A stretch of DNA of 64,000 nt, from contig NZ_WTYR01000001.1 of assembly GCF_009827575.1 (NCBI RefSeq), forward strand, positions 1,736,001 to 1,800,000. Reading direction: 5' to 3'. The DNA comes from Alteriqipengyuania halimionae (GTDB taxonomy: Bacteria > Pseudomonadota > Alphaproteobacteria > Sphingomonadales > Sphingomonadaceae). Below the pieces are notes generated by a model that was given only the letters and a program-made list of their open reading frames with translations, was not told where the DNA came from and searched no databases. Made by a program: the position numbers and the translations under genes. This document shows, piece by piece, positions 7,746 through 16,640 of this stretch. Position 1 is the first letter of the stretch. The number at the start of each line of letters is the position of its first letter.

Positions 7746-10439
7746 ATGGCCGAACAGAACACAAACGAGACGATCGAGCGCACTTTCGATCCCGCCGCGA
7801 TCGAGACGAAATGGTACGATTTCTGGGAGCATGGCGGCCACTTCCGCCCCGCGCGCCCCGATGCGGAGCCGTTCACCATCGTGAACCCGCCGCCCAACGT
7901 CACCGGCAGCCTGCATATCGGCCACGCGCTCGACAACACGTTGCAGGACATCGTGGTCCGCTACGAACGCCTGCGCGGCAAGGATGCGCTGTGGGTGGTC
8001 GGCATGGACCATGCGGGCATCGCCACCCAGATGGTGGTCGAACGCCAGCTGGAAGAGCAGCAGGACAAGCGCACGAACTATTCGCGCGAGAAATTCGTCG
8101 ACAAGGTCTGGGAATGGAAGGCCGAAAGCGGCGGGGCGATTACCGGCCAGCTTCGGCGCCTGGGCTGTTCGATGGACTGGTCGCGCGAACAGTTCACGAT
8201 GGACGAGCACTTTTCCAAGGCCGTGCTCAAGGTGTTCGTCGATCTCTACAATGACGACCTCATCTACCGCGACAAGCGGTTGGTGAACTGGGACCCGAAA
8301 CTGCGCACCGCGATTTCGGACCTCGAAGTCGAAAACCGCGACGTGAAGGGGGGCTTCTGGACCTTCCGCTATCCGCTCAGCGATGGCAGCGGCGAAATCC
8401 GCGTCTCCACCACGCGCCCCGAAACCATGCTGGCCGATATGGCGGTCGCGGTGCATCCGGACGACGATCGCTACAAGGAGCTGGTCGCGCGCGGTGCGAA
8501 GGTGAAGCTGCCGATCACCGGCCGCGAAATCCCGATCGTGACCGACGAGCACGCCGATCCCGAACTGGGCAGCGGCGCGGTGAAGATCACCCCGGGCCAC
8601 GATTTCAACGATTTCGAAGTCGGCAAGCGCGCCGGCATCGCGCCCGCCGACATGCTCAACATGTTCGATGCCGATGCCCATGTGACGCAGACGGCGGACG
8701 GGCTGGTGCCCGACGAGTTGATCGGCATGGAGCGCTTCGAAGCGCGCAAGCGCGTGGTCGCGATGATGAAGGATGCGGGCTTCCTGGTGCCGCACGTCAC
8801 CAAGGACAAGGATGGCGAAGAAACCGAGCACGACGCCGAACCGCGCACAATCCCCACCCCCTTCGGCGATCGCGGCGGGGTCGAGATCGAACCCTGGCTG
8901 ACCGACCAATGGTATGTCGATGCCGAAAAGCTCGCGCAAAAGCCGATCGAAGCGGTGAAGAACGGCGACGTCGAGATCGTCCCCAAGGCGTGGGAGAAGA
9001 CCTTCTTCAACTGGATGGAGAACATCCAGCCATGGTGCGTGTCGCGCCAGCTATGGTGGGGGCACCGGATCCCGGCTTGGTACGATCAGGACGGCAAGGT
9101 TTACGTCGCAGAGAGCGCAGAGGAAGCACAGGCAAAGGCCGGCGATGGCGCAACGCTGACGCGAGACGAAGACGTCCTCGATACTTGGTTCTCCAGCGCC
9201 CTGTGGCCCTTCGCGACGCTGGGCTGGCCGGACAAGACCGACCTGCTCGAAAAGCACTACCCCAACGACCTGCTGATTTCCGGCTTCGACATCCTGTTCT
9301 TCTGGGATGCGCGGATGCTGATGGCGGGATATTTCAACACCGGTGAGGCGCCGTGGCCGCGGCTCTACCTGCACGGTCTGGTGCGCGCGCCCGACGGGTC
9401 GAAAATGTCCAAGTCGAAGGGCAATGTCGTCGATCCGCTCGGCCTGATCGACAAATACGGCGCCGATGCGCTGCGCTTCTTCATGGCGGCGATGGAAAGC
9501 CAGGGCCGCGACATCAAGATGGATGACAGCCGGGTCGAGGGCTATCGCAATTTCGCGACCAAGCTGTGGAACGCGGCGCGGTTCTGCCAGTCCAACGGCA
9601 TCGGCGCGAGCGAGAGCATCGCCGCGCCCAAGGCGACCCATGCGGTCAATCGCTGGATCGTGGGCGAGGTGATCGAAACGCAGGCCACGCTCGACCAGGC
9701 GCTGGCCGATCTGCGCTTCGATGCCGCCGCCAACACGCTCTATCACTTCGTGTGGGACCGGTTCTGCGACTGGTATCTCGAGCTGATCAAGGGGAATATC
9801 GACGAGGAAACCAGGGCCGTCGCCGGATGGGCGCTCGACCAGATCCTCGTCATGCTCCACCCCTTTATGCCCTTCGTCACCGAAGAGCTGTGGAGCCTGC
9901 TGGGCGATCGCGCCGACTATCCGCTCATCACCGCCAAATGGCCCGATCCGCAGGCCGAGGTGGACGCCTCTGCGAAGGCCGAGATCGATTACGTCATCGC
10001 GCTCACCAGCGCGCTGCGTTCGGCCAAGAACGAGCTCGGTCTCGCACCGGGCGCGAAGCTGGAAGCGTGGATTGCCAACCCGTCGCCGACGGGTGCGAAG
10101 GTGCTCGACAACCAGGAGGCCGCACTCGATCGCGTCGCGCGCCTTTCCGCCATCCATCGCGACACCGCCCCGGCGGGCGCATCGATGGAAGTCGCGGCAG
10201 GCGGCGACGCCTATGTCGTCCCGCTCGAAGGGCTGGTCGATATCGACGCGGAAAAGGCACGTCTCGAAAAGGCGCTGGCCGCGTCCGCCAAGGAAGCCAA
10301 ATCGCTCGAAGGGCGGCTCGGCAACGCCAATTTCGTCGAACGTGCCAAGCCCGAAGCGGTCGAGAAGGCCCGCGCCGATCACGCGCACCACACCTCGGAG
10401 ATTGCCCGACTCGAAGCGGCGCTGCAGCGATTGGGCTAG
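7746..10439 (+). CDS. valS: Valyl-tRNA synthetase
   Basis: An 897-residue class I aminoacyl-tRNA synthetase. It shows the ATP-binding HIGH motif in [12 protein letters not shown] (about residue 60), a long CP1 editing domain, the [12 protein letters not shown] loop (about residue 552), an anticodon-binding helical domain, and a C-terminal coiled coil ([13 protein letters not shown] to the end) that contacts tRNA in ValRS. The editing domain keeps the STTRPETM motif used to hydrolyse threonyl-tRNA-Val. The start was placed at [20 protein letters not shown], matching family N-termini. Confidence 0.97.
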   Translation: MAEQNTNETIERTFDPAAIETKWYDFWEHGGHFRPARPDAEPFTIVNPPPNVTGSLHIGHALDNTLQDIVVRYERLRGKDALWVVGMDHAGIATQMVVERQLEEQQDKRTNYSREKFVDKVWEWKAESGGAITGQLRRLGCSMDWSREQFTMDEHFSKAVLKVFVDLYNDDLIYRDKRLVNWDPKLRTAISDLEVENRDVKGGFWTFRYPLSDGSGEIRVSTTRPETMLADMAVAVHPDDDRYKELVARGAKVKLPITGREIPIVTDEHADPELGSGAVKITPGHDFNDFEVGKRAGIAPADMLNMFDADAHVTQTADGLVPDELIGMERFEARKRVVAMMKDAGFLVPHVTKDKDGEETEHDAEPRTIPTPFGDRGGVEIEPWLTDQWYVDAEKLAQKPIEAVKNGDVEIVPKAWEKTFFNWMENIQPWCVSRQLWWGHRIPAWYDQDGKVYVAESAEEAQAKAGDGATLTRDEDVLDTWFSSALWPFATLGWPDKTDLLEKHYPNDLLISGFDILFFWDARMLMAGYFNTGEAPWPRLYLHGLVRAPDGSKMSKSKGNVVDPLGLIDKYGADALRFFMAAMESQGRDIKMDDSRVEGYRNFATKLWNAARFCQSNGIGASESIAAPKATHAVNRWIVGEVIETQATLDQALADLRFDAAANTLYHFVWDRFCDWYLELIKGNIDEETRAVAGWALDQILVMLHPFMPFVTEELWSLLGDRADYPLITAKWPDPQAEVDASAKAEIDYVIALTSALRSAKNELGLAPGAKLEAWIANPSPTGAKVLDNQEAALDRVARLSAIHRDTAPAGASMEVAAGGDAYVVPLEGLVDIDAEKARLEKALAASAKEAKSLEGRLGNANFVERAKPEAVEKARADHAHHTSEIARLEAALQRLG

Positions 10440-10496
10440 ACGGACCCGCAGCCCGGCCAGCTCACGTGCGCGTGGCCCGGCCGGGCACCCTCTCCA

Positions 10497-10979
10497 TCAG
10501 GTGCGGGCGTCGTCGGCCATCTCGCGCGCGGTGCGCCGCATCTCCTCGGCGCTCTTGCGCATATCCTTTGCGCCTTCGCGCATATCGACCACTGCCCCTT
10601 CGAGGGCGGGAATGGCGTCGATCAGATCCTGCTCGGTGATCGGCTCGTCCCGGCCCCAACTGCCTTCTGCATTGATCCGCTCGACCTCAGAGAGGCGGAA
10701 TTCCCGGCTGCGCAGCTTGCGGGCGTATTCGGCCATCTCGTCGGCCCCCGATTCCATCTCGTCGGCGCCTTCCAGCATGCCATCGGCACCCTCCGCCATC
10801 GCGCCCGCGCTTGCCTTCACGCTCTCGCGGACCGCGGCTTCGACTTCATTCGCCGCAGCTCGCAACGTTTGCTCCAGCTCGGATGCCGTTTCGCGGTCGG
10901 TCGATGGCGTGGCGCTGGCGCCTGCCGTCGCGAGCAGAGCGCCGCTCGCCAGCACACCTGCGATCATTTTGCCAAACAT
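10497..10979 (-). CDS. Secreted alanine/glutamate/methionine-rich protein of unknown function
   Basis: A 160-residue protein with a Sec signal peptide (MFGKMIAGVLASGALLATAGASA, cleavage likely after ASA). The mature part is acidic and helical and repeats GADEM/GADGM-like units (about residues 60-85), with a second helical stretch near the C-terminus (MREGAKDMRKSAEEMRRTAREM). No family recognised. A clear AAGGAGA ribosome-binding site precedes the ATG. It converges with valS. The heptad-like repeats suggest a periplasmic coiled coil. Confidence 0.7.
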   Translation of the reverse strand: MFGKMIAGVLASGALLATAGASATPSTDRETASELEQTLRAAANEVEAAVRESVKASAGAMAEGADGMLEGADEMESGADEMAEYARKLRSREFRLSEVERINAEGSWGRDEPITEQDLIDAIPALEGAVVDMREGAKDMRKSAEEMRRTAREMADDART

Positions 10980-11156
10980 TCTCGTCTCCTTTTGATTGCA
11001 AGGCCTTCGTCGATCGTTCCCGTTGAATAGGGCCTCCCGACGATCAACCGACCACACTTGTAGTCGTGAAGATTACACTTGTCGACAGATTTCTTTCGCG
11101 CGCCGGTCGGGGTGCCGCGCCTTATCAAAGGCCCGACCCGCCCCCATTTGCGCAAT

Positions 11157-11972
11157 ATGTCACCCTGGATCGTCCTTATCGCCCTGCTGCTGTTCGCCGC
11201 GTTCCTGCTGTTCCGTTGGGACAGCAAACGTCGCAAACGCGAGAGGCTGCTGGCAACGCCGCTGACCGCGCAGCAGCGTGAGGCGATGGAACGGCTGGTG
11301 CCGCTGGTTCGGCGCATGCCGTCACCCTTGCGGGAAACGCTCGAGGGAAAAATAAATCTGTTCTTCGATCAGGTGACCTTCAGGGGCCCCACCGGGCTCG
11401 AGGTGACCGAGGACATGAAAGTGTCGATCGCCGCGCAAGCCTGCCTCCTGATCGTCAACAGCCCGGACTGGTATGATACCCTCAGGAACGTGCTGATCTA
11501 TCCTTCGACTTTCGTGACCGGCCGCGACACGCATGACGGCGAACTGGTTCGCGAGGGCAGTGCCCCGATGCTGGGGGAAAGCTGGGCGCGCGGGCCGGTC
11601 GTGCTCTCGTGGGACGGCGCGCTGCAGGGCGGGCTCGATGCGCGCGACGGATACAACGTCGTGTTCCACGAATTCGCCCACCAGCTCGATGCCCTGAGCG
11701 GCACGACCAACGGCCTGCCCAGATTGCGCAAGAGCCAGACCTTTGCCGGATGGGAGAAAGCCATGCTCGACGCCTATGATCGCCAGCGCGAACGGCTGGA
11801 GCGCGGCGAGCGAACGCTGATCGATCCCTATGGAGCGACCAACCACCAGGAGTTCTTTGCCGAGGCGGTCGTGACGTTCCTGGAGAAATCCCGCGAGCTC
11901 AAAAGCCAGGATCCGGCACTCTATTCGCAATTCGCGCAATTGCTGGCGCTCGATCCGGCGGAATGGGAATAG
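11157..11972 (+). CDS. mtfA: MtfA-like zinc-dependent peptidase
   Basis: A 271-residue protein. An N-terminal hydrophobic segment (MSPWIVLIALLLFAAFLLF) is followed by a zincin domain with the metal-binding HEFAHQLD (HExxH), and a downstream EFFAEA helix provides the third ligand as in MtfA. In E. coli, MtfA (YeeI) is an aminopeptidase that binds the glucose repressor Mlc. Most MtfA proteins lack a membrane segment, so the anchor is worth noting. The start at 11157 is preferred because upstream in-frame sequence is basic and unconserved; an ATG at 11079 is the alternative. Confidence 0.82.
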   Translation: MSPWIVLIALLLFAAFLLFRWDSKRRKRERLLATPLTAQQREAMERLVPLVRRMPSPLRETLEGKINLFFDQVTFRGPTGLEVTEDMKVSIAAQACLLIVNSPDWYDTLRNVLIYPSTFVTGRDTHDGELVREGSAPMLGESWARGPVVLSWDGALQGGLDARDGYNVVFHEFAHQLDALSGTTNGLPRLRKSQTFAGWEKAMLDAYDRQRERLERGERTLIDPYGATNHQEFFAEAVVTFLEKSRELKSQDPALYSQFAQLLALDPAEWE

Positions 11973-12217
11973 ATGCATGCGCGCGCCGATCATCCCCACC
12001 ACACGGCTAAGCGGCGCCCCGCGTTTTCCTACAGCGCCGCGCCACGCTATGACCGTCCGATGATTGCCCGTGAGCCGGAAAACCTGTCCCGTTACCCTGT
12101 CCGTCCGGGCAAGGCAGCGGTCTATTTTGCGAGCGTTTGCAGGCGCTTGGTGAGGTTTTGCGAAGGTGGCACGCTGTCACCTTCGTCACCCGTCGACACG
12201 CGACATGAGGTCGGCCA
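11973..12217. other. Intergenic region upstream of queE
   Basis: These 245 bases between mtfA and queE hold no convincing gene. The only structure I see is the inverted repeat at 12161-12185. I looked for a preQ1 riboswitch and did not find one. Confidence 0.5.
12161..12185. promoter_or_regulatory. 8-bp inverted repeat upstream of queE
   Basis: CGAAGGTG and CACCTTCG form a perfect inverted repeat separated by nine bases, 32 bases before the queE start. No T-run follows on either strand, so a repressor site or a leader hairpin is more likely than a terminator. Function is inference. Confidence 0.35.
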
Positions 12218-12952
12218 ATGCCGTTAGTGCTCGCCACCGACGATGATGGCGGACCCGAGATCTTCGCCTCCGTGCAGGGCGAAGGTCCGAGCATGGGGGT
12301 GCCCTGCACCTTCGTGCGCCTGTCGCGTTGCAACCTCGCCTGTATCTGGTGCGACACCGCCTATACCTGGCATTTCACCGGCGATGAGCGCCCCCACCGC
12401 GATGGCAGGACCTACGAGCGCAAGCCCAACCAGTTCACGCTGGAGGAAGAGGATGTGGCCGATCGCGTCACTGCCCTCGCCCCGCGAAGGCTGGTGCTGA
12501 CCGGGGGAGAGCCGACGCTACAAGCCCCGGCGCTGGCCAAGATGCTGTCGCAACTCGATGGATTCGGAGTCGAAATCGAGACCAACGGCACCTCGCCCCC
12601 GTATCCCGCGCTCGATCCCCTGATCGATCAATACAATGTCAGTCCCAAGCTCTCGCATAGCGGCAATCCGGCAGAGCTGGCGCTCGTACCCGAGCGGCTG
12701 AGGCATTGGGCGCAGGAACCGCGCGCCTTCTTCAAGTTCGTGATCTCCACGCCGGTGGATGTCGCCGAGGTCGATGCGCTGGTGTCCGAGTACGGTATCG
12801 AGCCGGGCCGCGTCTTCCTGATGCCCGAAGGCACCGACAGCGCGACCCTGCGCGAGCGGGAAATATGGCTCACTCCGCTGTGCATCGAGCGCGGCTACCG
12901 GCTCTCCGATCGCCTCCACATACACCTGTTCGGCGATACGCGGGGGACGTGA
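12218..12952 (+). CDS. queE: 7-carboxy-7-deazaguanine synthase
   Basis: A 244-residue radical SAM enzyme with the cluster motif C38-x3-C42-x2-C45 (RCNLACIWC), an N-terminal EIFASVQGEGPSMGVP segment and the SAM-binding LTGGEPTLQ. It converts 6-carboxytetrahydropterin to 7-carboxy-7-deazaguanine in the queuosine pathway. The substrate-binding SPKLSHSGN is also present. Other queuosine genes are not in the window. A copy of the multi-hairpin repeat begins a few bases after its stop codon. Confidence 0.93.
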   Translation: MPLVLATDDDGGPEIFASVQGEGPSMGVPCTFVRLSRCNLACIWCDTAYTWHFTGDERPHRDGRTYERKPNQFTLEEEDVADRVTALAPRRLVLTGGEPTLQAPALAKMLSQLDGFGVEIETNGTSPPYPALDPLIDQYNVSPKLSHSGNPAELALVPERLRHWAQEPRAFFKFVISTPVDVAEVDALVSEYGIEPGRVFLMPEGTDSATLREREIWLTPLCIERGYRLSDRLHIHLFGDTRGT

Positions 12953-12957
12953 ATTTC

Positions 12958-13056
12958 TTACCCTCAGACGCCGGGCGCGGCGCATCCGCGCCGCTTGGCT
13001 TCGGCCAAACCGGCCGGCGGGCGGTCGCCCTTGCCTCGCCTTCGGCTCGGATAGTG
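12958..13056 (+). repeat. Dispersed multi-hairpin repeat, copy C (short form)
   Basis: It begins with CCCTCAGACGCCGGGCG a few bases after the queE stop. Next come a 7-bp hairpin with loop ATCC (GCGGCGC/GCGCCGC), a second hairpin (CGGCC/GGCCG), and a third with loop GGTC (GGGC/GCCC). The order and loops match the copies at 26034-26266 and 55859-56130, but the fourth hairpin has diverged or is missing. It separates queE from the convergent sirtuin gene. Confidence 0.8.
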
Positions 13057-13067
13057 CTGAAGCGAGG

Positions 13068-13790
13068 TCAGTCGCTGGAGAGCACCTCGTCCACCCATTG
13101 CGGCACCAGCGCACTCGCCGGGCCATGGCGCGCTTCGTCGAACCACGCGCTGCCCTGGCTCGGCTCGAGATTGAGTTCCAGCGTGGGAACGCCGAGCGCC
13201 TTGGCCTCCTGCACGAACCCCGCCGCCGGATAGACCGCGCCCGAGGTGCCGATCGAAACGAACAAATCCGCCTCGCGTAGCGCCGCGTAGATCCGCTCCA
13301 TCTCGTACGGCATCTCGCCGAACCAAACGACATCGGGCCGCAGCGCACGCTCGCCACATTCGGGACAGGCCGGGCGGTCGATCAGCGTCGTCCTCCACGG
13401 CGAGCGGACGTCGCAGGCGGTGCACCAGGCATTGAGATGGGTGCCATGCATGTGCAGCACCCGCGTCTCTTCCAAACCGATTTGGGACCCGGCCCGTTCG
13501 TGCAGATCGTCGACATTCTGGGTCACGATCAGCAGGTCGCCATCCCAATGCTCGTCGAGCCGCGCCAGCGCCTCGTGCGCGGGGTTGGTCTGCTTGGTCT
13601 GGATCGCCTCGCGCCGCATGTCGTAAAACCGCAGCACGAGGTCGGGATCGCGGGCAAAGGCTTCGGGCGTGGCCACGTCCTCGACCTTGTGCTGCTCCCA
13701 CAGCCCTCCTGCATCGCGGAAGGTATCGATCCCGCTTTCGGCGCTTATCCCCGCGCCGGTCAGGATCACGATATTGCGGATGTCGGTCAT
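13068..13790 (-). CDS. cobB: NAD-dependent sirtuin deacylase, class III type
   Basis: A 240-residue Sir2-family enzyme. It has GAGISAESGIDTFR for NAD binding, the catalytic His region TQNVDDLHERAG, two zinc-finger CxxC pairs (WCTAC and CPECG) and GTSGAVYPA. A Tyr-x-x-Arg pair (FYDMRR) matches the class III signature that lets E. coli CobB and SIRT5 remove succinyl and malonyl groups from lysine. The start at MTDIRNIVILTG is preferred; ATG at 13799 is possible. Divergent from dapB, only 35 bases apart. Confidence 0.88.
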   Translation of the reverse strand: MTDIRNIVILTGAGISAESGIDTFRDAGGLWEQHKVEDVATPEAFARDPDLVLRFYDMRREAIQTKQTNPAHEALARLDEHWDGDLLIVTQNVDDLHERAGSQIGLEETRVLHMHGTHLNAWCTACDVRSPWRTTLIDRPACPECGERALRPDVVWFGEMPYEMERIYAALREADLFVSIGTSGAVYPAAGFVQEAKALGVPTLELNLEPSQGSAWFDEARHGPASALVPQWVDEVLSSD

Positions 13791-13825
13791 GTCCCGCATG
13801 AACCACGTGACAAGGGAGAATTGCA

Positions 13826-14554
13826 ATGGCGCGGATCGGCATAATCGGCAGCGAAGGCCGCATGGGGCAAGCGTTGGCGCGCGCGATCGAACAGGCAGGG
13901 CACCAGTGTGTAGGCGGGGTCGATCGCGGCGAAGACGTGGCCAAGCTCGCCGACGGAAGCGATGCGCTGGTCGATTTTTCGGCACCGGCGGCGCTGAAGG
14001 ACAATCTCCATGCAGCGATCGGCGCGGGCATCCCGATCCTGATCGGCACGACCGGGCTCGAAACCACCCACCACGAAGCGATCGACAACACCGCGCGGGC
14101 CATCCCCGTGCTCCAGACCGGGAACACCTCGCTCGGCGTCAACATGCTCGCTGCGCTGGTGCGGCAGGCGGCGAGCAAGCTGGGACCCGATTGGGATATC
14201 GAGATCGTCGAGATGCATCATCGGATGAAGGTCGACGCCCCCTCTGGCACTGCGCTCCTGCTCGGTGAGGCAGCGGCGGAAGGGCGAGGGATCGACCTCG
14301 CTGCCAACTCGGAGCGCGGGCGCGACGGTCATACGGGCGAACGTGTCGAAGGCGCGATCGGCTTCGCTGCCTTGCGCGGCGGCACCGTTGCGGGCGATCA
14401 CAGCGTGATCCTCGCAGGCGAGCAGGAGCGCATCACCCTTTCCCACTCCGCCGAAGACCGCATGATCTTCGCCCGCGGCGCGGTGAAGGGCGCGGAGTGG
14501 CTGATCGGCAAGGAGGCCGGGCGGTACTTGATGTTCGATGTGCTGGGAGTATAG
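13826..14554 (+). CDS. dapB: 4-hydroxy-tetrahydrodipicolinate reductase
   Basis: A 242-residue NAD(P)H-dependent enzyme of the lysine/diaminopimelate pathway. It has the Rossmann motif GSEGRMGQA at the N-terminus, the conserved EMHHRMKVDAPSGTAL stretch with the catalytic His and Lys, and a dimerisation region. Length is at the short end for DapB, as usual in Sphingomonadales. SD and start are clear (GGAGAATTGCAATG). dapE, a later pathway enzyme, is about 5 kb away on the other strand. Confidence 0.94.
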   Translation: MARIGIIGSEGRMGQALARAIEQAGHQCVGGVDRGEDVAKLADGSDALVDFSAPAALKDNLHAAIGAGIPILIGTTGLETTHHEAIDNTARAIPVLQTGNTSLGVNMLAALVRQAASKLGPDWDIEIVEMHHRMKVDAPSGTALLLGEAAAEGRGIDLAANSERGRDGHTGERVEGAIGFAALRGGTVAGDHSVILAGEQERITLSHSAEDRMIFARGAVKGAEWLIGKEAGRYLMFDVLGV

Positions 14555-14583
14555 TTCGACAGGGAAATCGCAGGGGGGCGACA

Positions 14584-15441
14584 ATGAAAAATGCAGTATT
14601 GATAGCAACCAGTTCTATGCTGGCGGGGTGCGCGACATTACAAGGTCAGCCCACGCCCGTAGTCGACATGGATAGTCTCGCAACTGTTGTCAGAGAAATT
14701 TACGCACCTGCGACCGTGATCCGAACCTACAATGGCGAGTTCTGCACAGGGACCCCTCCTGTGTCCGATGGCTTCATAGAATATACTGAAAAAACGAACA
14801 GTTGGTATGGAAGGAACGATGAGGTAACCCGTCAGGTCAAGGGGCGCTGCATCACGGGCACACAGCCCAAGAAAGCGTATCGGGACGAGGTGCTTTTCAC
14901 GTATCTTGCGGCCGCAGATGCCCGCTATGTCAACTTCAAGGCGTCGATCACCAGCCAGCGCAAATACGGCAATGCCTTGATGTCGGTGGTCGGACTGTAC
15001 ACCAGCGCACTCGCATCGGTCGCGAGCGGCGGCCTGGCAACGGGCTTCGCCGCCAGCTCGACGTTCGTCCAGGGCTCACAAGGGAGCTTGAACAAGGATC
15101 TGTTTTATGAACAGACCTTGCCCGCGCTGATCAATATCATGGAAGCCGAGCGGACGTCTGTGCGGAACGAGATAAATCTGCGAATCCTTCGCGACCGAGC
15201 CACTTCGGACGCGATCACGTATACGCTGGCCGAGGTTCTGACGGACATCGGCCGCTACGAGAATGCCGCGTCGATCGAAAAAGCCGTCGCCACTCTCACA
15301 CAGCGAGCCGCCCAAGAGCTGACAACGGCAGAGAACGAGGCTAAATCCGTAAAGAAATTGCGCGATGATTTGGAAGCCGAGGGCGCTATTAGGAAAAGAG
15401 ATCAGCCTCAGCCTCAACCTGAACCTACAGGTCAGCCCTGA
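14584..15441 (+). CDS. Lipoprotein of unknown function inserted between dapB and nth
   Basis: A 285-residue protein with a short signal peptide and lipobox LAGC (Cys16). The N-terminal half has no family I recognise. The middle is Ala/Gly/Ser-rich and hydrophobic (about residues 135-165), the C-terminal third is helical and charged, and the end is a Gln-Pro repeat (QPQPQPEP). A strong GGGGGG ribosome-binding site precedes the ATG. Base composition is visibly more AT-rich than in dapB and nth, which suggests later acquisition. Its stop overlaps the bases where nth would normally begin. Confidence 0.7.
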   Translation: MKNAVLIATSSMLAGCATLQGQPTPVVDMDSLATVVREIYAPATVIRTYNGEFCTGTPPVSDGFIEYTEKTNSWYGRNDEVTRQVKGRCITGTQPKKAYRDEVLFTYLAAADARYVNFKASITSQRKYGNALMSVVGLYTSALASVASGGLATGFAASSTFVQGSQGSLNKDLFYEQTLPALINIMEAERTSVRNEINLRILRDRATSDAITYTLAEVLTDIGRYENAASIEKAVATLTQRAAQELTTAENEAKSVKKLRDDLEAEGAIRKRDQPQPQPEPTGQP

Positions 15442-15452
15442 CCAAGGACCAG

Positions 15453-16088
15453 ATGTTCGAATTTTTCCGGCGGCTCGCGGAGGACAATCCGTCGCCCGAG
15501 ACGGAGCTCGAATACGGCAATGCCTACCAACTTGTGGTGGCCGTGGCCCTGTCGGCGCAAGCGACCGATGTGGGCGTGAACAAGGCCACGCGTGCGTTGT
15601 TCGCCGAGGTCGAGACGCCGCAGCAGATGTTGGAACTTGGCGAGGACGGGCTCAAGGAGCACATCAAGACGATCGGTCTGTTCAACTCCAAGGCGAAGAA
15701 CGTCATCGCGCTCAGCCAGTTGCTGGTCGACGAATATGATGGCGAGGTGCCCGACACGCGTGAGGATCTGGTGCGTCTGCCCGGGGTGGGCCGCAAGACC
15801 GCCAATGTCGTGCTCAATTGCTGGTTCGGGCAGGAGACCTTCGCGGTCGACACGCATATTTTGCGCGTGGGAAACCGCACCGGTCTCGCCAAGGGCAAGA
15901 CGCCCGAGCAGGTCGAAGCCAAGCTCGAAAAGCGCGTGCCGCAGCCCTTTCGCCTGCACGCCCATCACTGGCTGATCCTGCACGGCCGCTACACCTGCAA
16001 GGCGCGCACGCCCGAGTGCTGGCGTTGCCCGGTGGTGGACCTGTGCAGCTATCGCAAGAAGGTGCTGGAGAAGCCGAAGGGGCGATAA
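15453..16088 (+). CDS. nth: Endonuclease III (DNA glycosylase/AP lyase)
   Basis: A 211-residue protein from the ATG at 15453. It has the helix-hairpin-helix LPGVGRKTANVVL with the catalytic Lys, the catalytic Asp in VDTH, and the iron-sulfur ligands C-x6-C-x2-C-x5-C at the C-terminus. It removes oxidised pyrimidines. Relatives, from memory, begin five codons earlier (MTK-Q before the FEFFRRL helix). Here the equivalent codon at 15438 is CTG, inside the end of the preceding lipoprotein gene, so the true start could be CTG or the internal ATG. Confidence 0.94.
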   Translation: MFEFFRRLAEDNPSPETELEYGNAYQLVVAVALSAQATDVGVNKATRALFAEVETPQQMLELGEDGLKEHIKTIGLFNSKAKNVIALSQLLVDEYDGEVPDTREDLVRLPGVGRKTANVVLNCWFGQETFAVDTHILRVGNRTGLAKGKTPEQVEAKLEKRVPQPFRLHAHHWLILHGRYTCKARTPECWRCPVVDLCSYRKKVLEKPKGR

Positions 16089-16104
16089 GCACGCCCGCGA
16101 TCGT

Positions 16105-16560
16105 TCAGGTCTTCGCGTTCCGACTGGCCGAACGGTTGCAGATCATACGCAGCCCGTCGCGCATATTCAGGCCGAGCAGCACGATGTTCACCGCGCCGGC
16201 AATCAGTTCGATCGTCTGCACGACATAAAAGGAGCGATCGAACGCGCCCTCGCCCGCTTTGAGCGCGAGAAAGATCGCCGAGGGCATCAGCACGAGGACA
16301 CCGTTGCAGGCGATCACGACCATGCGCTTGCGTTTCGCGTCGACACGCGGATTGCGCCATCCGGCGGCGAGGCGCTGGCCCGAACCGCCCGCCGCCACCA
16401 TGGCGGGGACAAGAAGGAGGAAAAACCACGGAATCGCCATTTTGAGCGACGCGACCTGTTCGGGTGTACCGACAAGTTCGACGACCACAGTCGAGAGCCA
16501 GAAGCTCGCGATGAGGAAAAGGGCCAGCGCGCCGGCGAGCGGATGGATGGTCTTGAGCAT
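16105..16560 (-). CDS. Four-helix membrane protein of unknown function
   Basis: A 151-residue inner membrane protein with four predicted hydrophobic helices and a short basic loop (WRNPRVDAKRKRM) in the middle. No named family recognised. It is divergent from a MarR regulator gene, with 80 bases between starts, and two palindromes sit in that gap. The MarR protein therefore probably controls this gene. A transporter-like or stress role is possible but not shown. Confidence 0.7.
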   Translation of the reverse strand: MLKTIHPLAGALALFLIASFWLSTVVVELVGTPEQVASLKMAIPWFFLLLVPAMVAAGGSGQRLAAGWRNPRVDAKRKRMVVIACNGVLVLMPSAIFLALKAGEGAFDRSFYVVQTIELIAGAVNIVLLGLNMRDGLRMICNRSASRNAKT

Positions 16561-16585
16561 GAACGAGCCTCCAACGGCTTTACTG

Positions 16586-16599
16586 TATAGCCAGCTATA
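16586..16599. promoter_or_regulatory. Candidate MarR operator 1
   Basis: TATAGC-CA-GCTATA is a perfect 6-bp inverted repeat with a 2-base spacer in the intergenic region between the 4-TM protein and the MarR gene. Its centre is 22 bases from that of the second palindrome, about two helical turns. Confidence 0.6.
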
Positions 16600-16608
16600 T
16601 ATATTTGA

Positions 16609-16620
16609 ATAGCCTGCTAT
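16609..16620. promoter_or_regulatory. Candidate MarR operator 2
   Basis: ATAGC-CT-GCTAT repeats the half-site of operator 1. It lies 20 bases upstream of the MarR start codon, so binding would also block the regulator's own transcription. Confidence 0.6.
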
Positions 16621-16640
16621 GCAAGTGCTAGGCTCAGCGC

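Noticed and set aside
11973-12217. preQ1 riboswitch upstream of queE
   Set aside because: No A-rich tail and compact hairpin typical of preQ1 classes; the inverted repeat found has a 9-base loop and no matching core.
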